DNA from: Pterobdella sp. o SKG-2022
Taxonomy: Eukaryota; Annelida; Clitellata; Hirudinida; Piscicolidae
Direction of reading: 5' to 3'
Length of the DNA: 64,000 nt
Assembly (NCBI GenBank): GCA_964035795.1
Contig: OZ038323.1
Coordinates: 11,978,786-12,042,785, forward strand
A model generated the notes under the pieces. That model was not told where the DNA came from. It made no database searches and worked only from the letters and a program-made list of their open reading frames with translations. Made by a program: the position numbers and the translations under genes. Positions 33,524 through 45,558 of this stretch are shown piece after piece (the first letter of the stretch is position 1; each line of letters starts with the position of its first letter).

Positions 33524-36500
33524 TTTTTTTGAATTCTGAATCACCTACCCTTGAAGCTTATAAGTGTTTTTCCTTATTTTTGTGCTTTTTAGAAATTTTC
33601 TTATCTGCCGATGCTCATGTCATATCAAATCTTTATTTCTATTTTTTTAGAAACTTATTATATTTGATTGAACACCTCATACACCATCTCTCATAGCACC
33701 TCTTCTGCAGGAATCTTCTCTAGAGCACCCAGTGTTGAGGATGACGACTTAAGGATTTCAGGAGCTCTCCTTCCCAAGGTTTGTTCAACCTAACCCAAAG
33801 GGTCAGAGTTCAAATTTCACGCTTGATTTTGAGAGTTCAAATAGATGATATAGCGCTTAATACTTGAGAGGGATAAAAAAAGTTTTTTCAAAATGAAGTT
33901 GTGTTTCTACTAGTTGTGGGCTTAAAAGTGAATTTGGTTGTGAGTTTAAAAGTGGTTTTTAGGTTGATTATAGAAGGATGTGCAGGTTATGCATGTAAAC
34001 ATTTTGCAAGCACAAAGTAACGCAACCCCCTAAATGCCGCAGATGGGAATGTCTTAACAAATCCTTTGAGATTTTGCGAAAAATTTTTTCTATTATAATA
34101 AGGTTACACAAAAACAAATATTTCAAAGAAACATAAAATCATAATAATAATAATAACGATAATGTAAAAAATTATTTTTGTTGTTATTATTACGAGATAA
34201 TAAAACTGTTAGTAAACTTATATATGCGGCAATCTGAGGAGGAAAGATTATAAAAGCCACACTTGCCTCATTTCAAAAATGGTTTTATTTAAAACTTTTT
34301 TGAGATTTATCCATCCACCAATCCCCTCATCCATCCACCAATTCCCTCATCCATCTACCAATCCCCTCATCCATCTATCAACTCACCCATCCATTAACCA
34401 ATCCCCTCATCCATCAACCAATCTCCTCATCCATCCACCAATCCCCTCATCCATCCACCAATCCCCTCATCCATCCACCAATCCCCTCATTCATCAACCA
34501 ATCCTCTCATCCATCTATCAACTCACCCATCCATCCACCAACTCACCCATCCATCAACCAATCCCCTCATCCATCCACCAACCTTCCTATCTATCCACTA
34601 ACCAATCCATTTTTTCACTCCTTCCATGTCTTCCCACAAGATCATCCACTCTTCACCTTGCTTTCCAGTGGAATCAATGTCTGTAGTTTTGAAAATGTGC
34701 TGAAGTGGTGGGATTGGTGATGGGGGTAAAAGTGGGAGAAGTGATGGGGGTGGAGTAGTGAACAAAACCACGTACTTGAAGCTTGTTGTGCAATTTGGTT
34801 CAACAGAGCCTGCTTTGAGAAGCAAATGATACACGATATATAGGAGAGTAGGGCAATTAGTGATATTAATGGTTAGATCTTGACAGTTTTATGAGAGTTG
34901 TGCTACTTTTGAACTCGACTAATTATATTCATTCGATATTTGTCTAAAAACTCGAAGTATTTTTGTTTTTTTGTGATGTTCATAATGAGAAGTCTTCCAC
35001 AAATTCTTCAAGCATGGTAGTGATTTTCAGTGGAGATCTTTTTATGTTGTGATGATTTGCTGAAGTTTCCTTTTTGCACTCAGTGACTTTAATGCTTTTG
35101 TTGTGCCGACATTTTACAAACCTATTTCATCTCCTTGCAAACATTTGCCATTCCCGCATAATTGATTAGGCATTTTTTTCTCCTTTTTCTTAATTTTTTC
35201 TATTTACTTTTGTTTAAAACAAATAATTGTATTGATTGGTTGAGGAACAATCTTGATTGATAGCTTGCTGCTTGCCAACTGCCAGTACCATCTTCCCACC
35301 ACCACACCATCTCTCTCACCACCACACCATCGCTTCCCCCACCACACCATCTCTTCCACCACCACACTATCTTTTTTGCCACCACACCATGGAATAATGA
35401 AAAGTTATCACCAATAGACCTGTAGTGGTTTTAGCAACCCTGTTTGGAGGTTAGCCAGTTAGTGCAGCATCACTCGATAAGGAGAGGACTTGGGGGTTTG
35501 GTGTGAAAAAAAAATAATTTCTTAGTTATTATAATCCTGATTCATCAATGAGATGCCTACATTTAACGGTTCTTTTGAAGGCTGGCAAACGGTTCAGAAG
35601 GGATTCAGAGGCGAGTGACACAACGGACCAGGGTGATCAAACAGGTTTGTGTCTTCATTTCAAACTTTCTATTCCTTTCTATTGCAACTTTTATTTACAT
35701 TTTCAAAATAGTGAACAACGAATCAAAATAGCAATTATGTAGAGCTTCATTTACAACACGAAACCTTCCTATGTCAACATGCTACTTCCATGTATATCGT
35801 GGAAAAACGGAAACTGAACCCAAACACTTCTCATAAGCCCCTCTTCCCCCCATCAGACGAAAATGAAGATCCAGGCATGTTGATGATGAAGCCAAGGTCT
35901 CGAAGGATGTCCTCCATCGACATTTCAAAAAGTGCTCAACAGAGGCTTCTCAAGGTGAGTGGCAACAATTCCTTAAAGTTCTCATCAGAGATTTCATATT
36001 GTAGGACAGATTAAAAACAATCTAATGTTTTCTTACTGCAGTTATCGAGCAACAACTCCCTTAAATCGCCAGAAGATGAGAGTCCCACATCCGACATGGA
36101 TCTCTTCAAACAGAAGATGCTCACCCTGCCTCAAAAGTCCAGAAGAATCTCTCTTGCAGAAGTCATCCCTGATTGGCCCAGACTCGAAAAACCAGCACTA
36201 GGGGTAGAATTTCAATTGGTGGAGTTTTGAAATTGAGCACTTTGATATATTTTTCAGCAGAACCACAACAGCAGTGGCAGCAACGTCAACAGACTAGGAC
36301 TGCCGCAAATCAAGGTTGACTTGGAGGAACTCGAGATGAAACAGGTGACCAACATTTTTCAAATTACATCTTCTCAAATTAACAATGACGGGGGTGCTCC
36401 TTTAGAACGAGAGACGCAAGAGTTTCAGTGCCAGGTCAAGGCGAACCAGTCTTGCTGACGTCATTCCAGACTGGCCTCAACTGCATAAGCCCAAAGATGT

Positions 36501-39500
36501 TTGTGGTTGATGTTGCAATTTTAAAAGTTCACTTTTAATCTTCAAACAATGTGCACAGAAAGTGGAGAACTTCTTGGACGATCTGGAAGACGTGATGGCG
36601 TGGGACAATGACCTCAGAATCGAGCTTTCATGCAGATTCTCAAAACCAAACTGCAAAATCAACTGGTTCAAAGGTCATTCCTCGTTTCTTTGAAAACATA
36701 AAGAATCTTTTTCTTTATAGTAATTTCCACACCCTATCTCTACCACACACCCACCTTCCACCCCACCTCTTACAGACGGTTCAGAGATTTTTCCAGGTCA
36801 GAAGTACAACTTCCTGCAAGATGACAATGGCGTAGTGAGACTAATCATTCAACGACTCAGTGTACAAGACACTGGTGTCTACATGTGCCAGGTGAATGAC
36901 AAGCACGAGACCAAAGCCACTCTCACCGTGGAAGGTTCTTCATTTATCAACATGGTCACCTTCCGAGTGATGGGAAGGCTGCACATTTTCATTCAAAAAG
37001 TTTCAAAGACCAAAATAAATGGCATCTTACAGAAACAAAAGTCAAGTACAACTTTATTCGCAAGATGGCTTTCAAGGTGAAGGCCAAACAACACAAGGAC
37101 TTGACCCTCGAGTGCGTCTTAAATGACACCAGGGGGGTGGTCACGTGGATGAAAGATGATGACGTCATCGAAGTAAGTTGGGCACCAGTTCTCCATGTTG
37201 GCTTGTATGTTTTATGCTTACCTATAACATCTGCGAACAATAAGCTAGGACGCTTCTTTGCACTGGCGAGTTATTTCAGAAACACTAACACATGCGAATG
37301 TTGCAACTGCTCTGCAGTACACACCAGGCCTGTATGAGATATCGAGAAGAGACCAACGCTGCATTCTGAAGATTCCTGAAGTGGATATGAAGCTGAATGG
37401 ATGCAAGTTCGAGTGCTCCGTGTATGGAGACAATTCTATCTGCCACCTCACTGTCGAAGGTGCTCTTTGCAACTTTTTCACTGATTAAACATTTCATTAC
37501 GTCATGTTCAAATAAGTTTAAAGATGCTTGAATGCAGAACCCGAGTATGAATTTGTGAGAAGACTGACCGACCAGGATGCCTTCGAGAACGAGACTGCAG
37601 TGTTCGAGTGTGAGGTTAACCATCAAAGTGCCCCTCTGAAATGGGTCAAAAATCTTACGGTTCGATCCTTCGATCACTCGAGTCTTTTTTTTTAAAGTCA
37701 TGTGATGATTGCAGGCCATCTCAGACACAGATGAGCGTTTCCAGCAGAGAGTGAAAGGAGTGAGACATCGACTGGTGATAAAGAAGGTGGAGAAGGGTGA
37801 CCAGGGAGTGTACAGTTGCGAGCTTTCAAACAAGTCATCTAGTGCTAGACTCTTTGTTTCACGTTAGTTTTTACAACTCCATTTAAATCGACTTTCTAGT
37901 CAAAACTTACAGAAAATGGAAATATTAATTTAATTGGTCCAGCTGAGCTGGTGATTTTAGAACATTTGGCCTGCCAAATCGTTTTGGAACACGAGAACAT
38001 CGTGTTGAAAGCTAGAGTAAAAAATCCCAAAAACTATGCGGCCCAGTGGTTCAAAGATGGAATTTTCATTGACTCTCCAGATGACCACAGGTTCCTTTAG
38101 ACATCTTGCCATCATTGATCACGTCAAACCTCTCATTAAAACATCGAGGTTCAATCACACCCTAAACCCTCTCAGACTCAAGATCAAAGCAGATGCACAC
38201 AACGAGGAGCACTCTTTGAGCATCAAAAACGCCTGCCTGGAGGATGCAGGCAGCTACGTGTGTCGATGGTTGTCTAGAGAATCCCATGCCAACATCACAG
38301 TCAAAAAATGTACACAATAAATAATTTTTATGCAAACATTCAAGATGGAATTTAATTTATATTCGCAAGAAATTAAACCACTTGAAACCCCCTCAGGCCA
38401 ACTACCTCCATACGTAGATTTAGATAGCATTCCCAAAGAAATTTCAGTGAAGACAGGAAAAATAATCAAAATTTCGATACCCTACATAGGTACGTCAACA
38501 TGGAAACAGCATCCCTTGCATACTACCTCACATACCAACCTCCAGGCACTCCGAACCCTACATCTCACTGGACGAAGGATGGCAAGAGCATTAAATCAGA
38601 CGAGCACATTAACCTGCAACAGTTCGATAACAAGGTTGTCTTGTTAATCGAGAGTTCTAAGAGGACTGACCAGGGACACTATTGCATGAATTTGACCAAT
38701 GAGTGTGGTGAAACCAGTGTTGAAATGAAGATTGGTGTTAAAGGTGAGTGGTGTGATGTTATGGTGGGTTGTGAGGGATGGTGGTGTGATGTTGGTAGCG
38801 AATGCACCACCCATGGCAGGCCCCCCATCGGCCCCTCAGCCTCCTTTCGAAGTGATCAATGTGTACAGTAACAAATGCCATCTGAGATGGAACAAGCCCA
38901 AAGATGATGGTGGTGTGGAGATTGAGAAGTATTTGGTGGAAGTGTTTGACGTGGTGGAGCAGGAAGTGGTGCAAAGCAAGAGTGTCAAGGGGGACACTCA
39001 GTGCAGTGTCGATGCCCTCTTACAGAACCACAGGTACACATTTAAGGTGAGGGCTTGCAACTCTGAAGGCAGCAGTGATTGGTTGTACCACGACAAGGAA
39101 GTAATAGCAAAAGATCCCTGGGGTAAGAAACAAAACACCTTATCAAGATTTCCTCTTCAATAGCAAACATCAACAACTCAGAGCCTCCTGGCAAACCAGG
39201 TAAGCCCAGGGTGAAGAGTATGGAGGATGATGGTGTGGAGATCAAATGGAAGCCTTCCATGGATGATGGGGGAGCTCCCATTCTCAAATACGTTATCGAG
39301 AAGAGAAACATCAACAACAATGAGTGGCAAACGGTGAGTGGATGATGATGGGTGGATTAGAGAAAGGATGATGATGAGTGGATTAGAGAAAGGATGATGA
39401 TGGCGCACCCACAGGTGGGCATGGTGCCTCTAAGTGACTTGTGTGCTGTGGTGCCTGACCTGAGAGAAGGCCACTTGTATGAATTCAGGGTGGTGGCGGT

Positions 39501-42500
39501 GAACAAGGCAGGAAGGGGCGAGTGGTCAGACACAAGCGATGTTGTCGAAAAAAAAGTCAAAAGTTGGTTTACTTTTCGAGTTTATTATAATACAAAACGC
39601 TTTTTACAATTTAATAAATTTATTTTCTTCGAACTTGATCACACTGGTTGCCTTTGAGAGCATGTCCTTGAGCAGGTCGAAGGTCTGAATGGATTTGTTG
39701 AAGCAGTACATTTGTTGCTGATCCAACTCTTTTACTCCCTCCACCTTTCTTCTATCTTTCAATTTGTCTATCTCCAGGTTGTAATGTGAGCGAGATAATT
39801 CAATGGCCAGTCCTAATTGGGTCAAAAATTCCTTTTTGATTGTTGGCACATGAGTCCAAATCTTGGTGATGTTCTTGGAGGGAGGATCATATGTCACCAG
39901 GAAGTTCAAGAGGTTCAGAGCAGAAACAATGAGCTCACTGCATTGCAAGAGGTCTGAGCACTCAGCCTCGGGAAGGCAGAATACAATTTGATAAAGCTTC
40001 TCAACCTCCAGTGCTTCAATCTGTTCAGGCTTCTGATGACACTCAACGATCTCATCCTTTATCAAACGCACAATCACACCTGTCACTCCAGGTTTAGAAA
40101 ATTTTGAGAGAAGAAGGAATAAAACTTTAGAATGGGCTCCGAACTTGAAAACTTTAACAAAAGTTGCAATGATCTGCATGGCATGATAATTAAAGCTGTT
40201 GACTTTTGAGAAAGAGGCGACAAATGAAACACCCCCCAAAAAGTCGTGGAACTCTCTGCTCTCCAGGTGCTCCTGGTCAAGCATCCCCCTGCACATCCTC
40301 TTCATTAACTCAATGCTCAGATGCAGTCCTTTGTGTGTCAGCAGTGAACACTTGGCAAATAGCATACGCGAAATCAAGCATAAATTTTTTAGAAACAAAA
40401 AAGATGGACTATAAACTTTTGGGAAGTTGTAATCTTGCAGGTGCTCACCAAAGACCAGGTATGAGTAAACACTAATGCCCATGTCGGGATACAACTGGTC
40501 CTCGAACAGCTTGGTGTCTTCAAATCTCATCTCTTTGGGTGATTTCTTTTTGAGGAAACAATTTCTGTCATTTTCTTTTTGACACTGATCTATAAGTTTG
40601 ATGGCATCAGCTTGTAGATGGTTTATGACTCTGATTATCCCCGCTGCAACATTTCTGCTGTCTGAAACTAATGCTTTGTTGTCACATGAAAGATCAAGAA
40701 AGGCTAGTGGTTTAGAGAGAAGACGAATTTCAAACTTCAAAATTTCTTTACATTCATTGTTATATTTTTGTATACATTCAAAATTATTGAATGTTTTTTC
40801 AACAAAGACCTGTATTCTATTTTGAACATTTATTACCCATTTGTTGATTGTTTGGCAATTTTTGTCGAAAACTAATAATTTTCTTTCTTTATTTTCTAAG
40901 GCATAATCTTTTGGGAGCTTCAAATAGGAAATTCGTCTATAAAACTCATTTAAGACTATAGAAAGTGCCCTGGCTTTGGGAAATTCTATCCTGTCCAAAC
41001 AAATAAAAATGGGATCTAGGAACTGAAAGAATATAATATCTTGCAGCTCATCTGTTTCGTGTATTTTTTCTGTGAATATGATTAGAAGGTTTCTGGGGTT
41101 GCATGTTTGAGCCAAATGTTTGAGAGATTCTTCAAAGAGAACAACCATTTTGTGTTTCACTTTTTGATTCAAGTGCGTGAAGAAAGTTGTTATGATATCG
41201 TAAGTATCGAACTCCAACTCTTTATTATTTCTTTTTTTCAAAACATTTAAAAACCCATCGTAATCTTCTGCAGTTAAAAGTTTATTGTATATTCCACATG
41301 GATCAATTGTTTCGTTTTTATCTCCATCCATTGCAACGGCGTAACGATTTTATATTTGAACAATTTGTTTTTAAACAGCATAGAACAGCTAGCAGCAACA
41401 TTTACTCAAACTCAAATCAATTTTGAAAAACCAAAATAAATACTTTTTAATTTATAATATCAAATTTTAGTTTATGTATTTTAAAATTTATCTCAATTTG
41501 TGTACTAGAAGGAGCAGAGCCCCAGTTTGAGATGCCCTTGAAGAACACGTTCGTGAAAGAAGGATCGGAGGTGCGCATGAAAACAGTCGTCAAGTCGGAA
41601 ACCTCTCCAACAATCACGTGGTTCGTTTTCGAATAAGTTCCAAAAATGAATTGAGATGTTTTTAATTTCATGCCATATAAGCACCATTTTCGCCATTTGC
41701 AGGTATTTCAATGAGACCCTGATTAGAGAGAGTGACCGGATACAGCTGATAAACAACCAAGAGACAGGAGAAGTAGTTTTGGTGATAAGGGATGTGAAGG
41801 AGTGTGATGAAGGTGTCATCAGTTGTGACGTCACCAATGCATTCGGGAATGTTCGATCGTATGCTCAGCTGAAGCTTTTAGGTCGGTGTTGAGATGTTGG
41901 TGTTGGTATAGGTGTTGAGATTTGAATAATATGTTTTTGTCACTTTGATTATATTTTAAATAAATTGTTTTTCAAAATTGATAAAATTTTTTCAATGAGC
42001 TGAACTGGTATTTCGAACAGTGAACCCATCTTTCAAAAAGAAGAAGGTCGCCATAAGCATGCTGCAAGGGGAACATCACAAAGAACACATCCATTTCCAG
42101 AATGCTGGAAACTTTGAATGGAAACTCTCGACCACCTGCAGTGGCAAGCAGAGCTCCAATAAAGATGACGAAGTTGAAGTCATTGCCAACTCTGACAACA
42201 GTTACTTCGTCTTCCACGTTTTCAGTATGTTGCTCAAAACTTTTGTATTTTTTCAAGTCTTTTTTGTCGATATCTTTATTTAATATGCCCTTCTCCCCAA
42301 ACATTTACCCCTCCCTTCAGGAGCAAATTTGTCGATGAACTTCAAAGAGTACAGCTTGAAACTGTGGAACAATGTAGGAAGTGACACATGTTTTATCAAC
42401 GTCTGCGTCAAAGGTGCTTTGCTTTACTGAATTTAGTTTGTTAATCACAAACGCATCTTTTATGCTTTTTATTTCCCAAACATTCTATCAAACTTCATTA

Positions 42501-45461
42501 TCGTCATTAGCAATGTCTTCGAAGAAGACTAACTCACTCGAAGCACACTCCTTGACTTTGTTTATGATTGGTTGATTTCACTACAGGGTGTCCTTCCGTG
42601 TGTCAGGGACCTCTGCAAGTGGGTGAGATAACGCGAGGCTCATGTGTGTTAAGCTGGAAAGTTCCAGAAAGTGATGGAGGAAGTGAGGTGACTCATTATG
42701 AAGTGATGAAGAAGGAGGAAGGTAAGGGGTACTGGAGTTCTGCTTGCAACATCATCAAGGTGGGCTGTCCCTATTCTTTCCATTTCTTTGTGATATTCAT
42801 AATTCTGTTTCATTTTGACCACCTCAACGCAGCACTCGAGTGTGAAGGTAGACAATTTGGCAGACGGCAAAAAGTATTTCTTCAAAGTCGCTGCAGTCAA
42901 TCAGTATGGGTGGAGCAAGTTCCTAGAGTCACAGGAGGCTGTTGTTTCCAGGATGCACTTTGGTTTGTGATTGGAAATGGATTCATTGCAGTTGTTATGA
43001 ATGCGATTTGAAGACTCAATGAATAAAGTTTTGAATAGCAAAATATGAACTTGAAACTCCCTGGGTTAAACATCACTATAAAATACCTCTTAGCTTATTT
43101 TTATTAAAATCTTGCATACGCACACCATGAACCAAACCACAGAAACCCCCAAACCGCCTGGAACGCCAGAACCCTCTGACATCACTTCAGACTCGGTGAA
43201 GCTTTCATGGTCCCCCTCTCCATTGGTTTCTTGTCCTGCCTCTTTCACTGAGTCCCCCATCACCACCTACAGCATTCAAAAGTGCTTTGAAAACGCTAAA
43301 GTGACGCAGAACAACGACAAAACGTGGATGGACGCCATTGTGAATGATATGACGTCAGAAAAGAGCGGAAAATGTTCATGCGTGGTGGAAGGTCTGGTGG
43401 AGGGAAGAAAATATTGCTTCAGAGTTGTGGCCGAGAACCAGGCTGGGGTTGGTGGCACTTCAAACGAGTCTCAGTGGGTGACCTTCACGAACGAACAAGG
43501 TCACATCTTGAATTGTTAAGTCTCCATTGTTCCAACTTATTTTATATTCGACTTTTTAATCATATTTCCATTTCCACATCCTCAGAATTATTTGATCACG
43601 AAGTATTCCATTTGTGATGTTTTGTTCTGGTGTTTGGCAGGTCCCCCAGTGATTCACAGCCTCGAGGATGGCAAGGTGGGAGTGGTTAAAGGAACAAATG
43701 CTTCTTTGAAGGTCAAGATCACGGGAACACCAGAACCTACCGTGACATGGTACGGTCAAATAATTTTTTGTCATGCCTTGTTTTGAGATTAATTGAACAT
43801 TAGGAATTCAAATCCACGAAACGTATTGAAACTGCACAAAGGCACCGAGACAAGCAGCAGTTGAAGGACAGTGACAAATACAAGATGGGTGAGAATGGAA
43901 ACACAGGGATGCAAGAGTTGTTGATAAAGGATGTGGTAAAAGAGGATGAGGATGAGTATGTGGTGAGAGCCAGCAATTCTCAAGGCACCAGATCTCACCG
44001 CATTCAACTTATCATACAAGGTGCCATCATTTGAACTATTACAAGAACCACAGTTTTTATCATTTTTATTAGGGGTTTAAGGGCACAAGCAAACTCAAAG
44101 GAATGTTCCAGATGACCACTAAATCTTCATCGACAGGAGCACCTGTACTGCATGTTCCTGAAGCTTACAAGGAGACAGTGGTGAAGGACAAGGGAAATGA
44201 AGTGATCATCAAAATGTTCTACACTGCTCAGCCTGCACCCTGCTTCACCTGCTCCAAAAACAATAAGGTGCCTCAGTTATTTCTTTCAAATGACACACGC
44301 ATCAATTCTGTTTTATGATTGAAAGTCTTTATTATAGCTTCGTATAATTATTATTGAATATTTAATTATTCCGTCCTAACCAAACCCTCTCTTAGGAACT
44401 GAGCAGGATCGAGAAACCTTCTGAAGAGGAAGAAAACAAAAAGTACCACAACACAGCAAACATCCTTTCTGACTTCCGATTCAGAAGGCACTCAGTCAGT
44501 TGCAAACTAATGCGTTATGTGCCAGACTCCAGCACTACACTCCTTGAGAACCAACCATTTAGCCAGAGATCCTCTTTTGAACTTACATCCAGGTAGTGGA
44601 ATATGCTGTGGAGATGTTGGTTGAATGTGAAGTGTAGATAGAGAAATGTGGTGTGTGGATGGAGAGAGGAGAGATGTAGTGTGTGGATGGAGAGAAGACA
44701 TGTGGTGTGTGGATGGAGAGAGGAGAGACTGTGGTGTGTGGATGGAGAGAGGGGAGACTGTGGTATGTGAAATGGTGAATTTTTGTGTAAGCATTCAAAA
44801 TTGTTGAATGTATTCCTCATGCTGAAGTCGACCCGTATAGCTCAAAGGTAGAGCATTAGACTAATTATCTAAAGTTACCGGGTTCGATCCCACGTTGGTC
44901 GACAATTAGCAACTGTCTCAGTGTGTTTTCGCTACATTAAATTTGTAGCAAGCACTTCGATCTATAAGGAAAAGCGCTTTATGAATACCGCATAACGTAA
45001 CATGAAAGGTTTCTACTCATGAAGATCAGCAACTCACAAGCTATCGACAATGGCGAATATGAATTGAAGTTGAGCAATGAGTTTGGAGAAGACAAAACAA
45101 ACATACTGATCAAAATTAATGGTGAGGTCCCTTGAAGAGTTTTGAAACTAAATAAAATTTATTTGGAGAATGTTTAAATCTTCAATAAAAATTTATGAAA
45201 ATATTTACGAATTCAATTTTAAAAAGTTAGTTACTAAAAATGTCATTCTCCCCCTCCACACCCCCATCTACCAAAAACCCACCAATCAGACGTCCCAGAA
45301 GCACCAACTCATCTCCAAGCCACCCTCGATGACGACAACAACTACACGCTCACTTGGCAAAAACCGGAAGAGGACGGGGGTAGTGTAGTGACGTCATACT
45401 ACGTAGAAGTTTTAAATCAACAAACAGGAGATCAAAAATGGATGCCCCACGTTTTGTCGAG

Positions 45462-45558
<97 letters not shown>

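Noticed and set aside
34279..34686. 135-residue + strand ORF (HPSTNPLIHLSTHPSINQ)
   Set aside because: It translates a CCATCCACCAATC tandem repeat within an intron.
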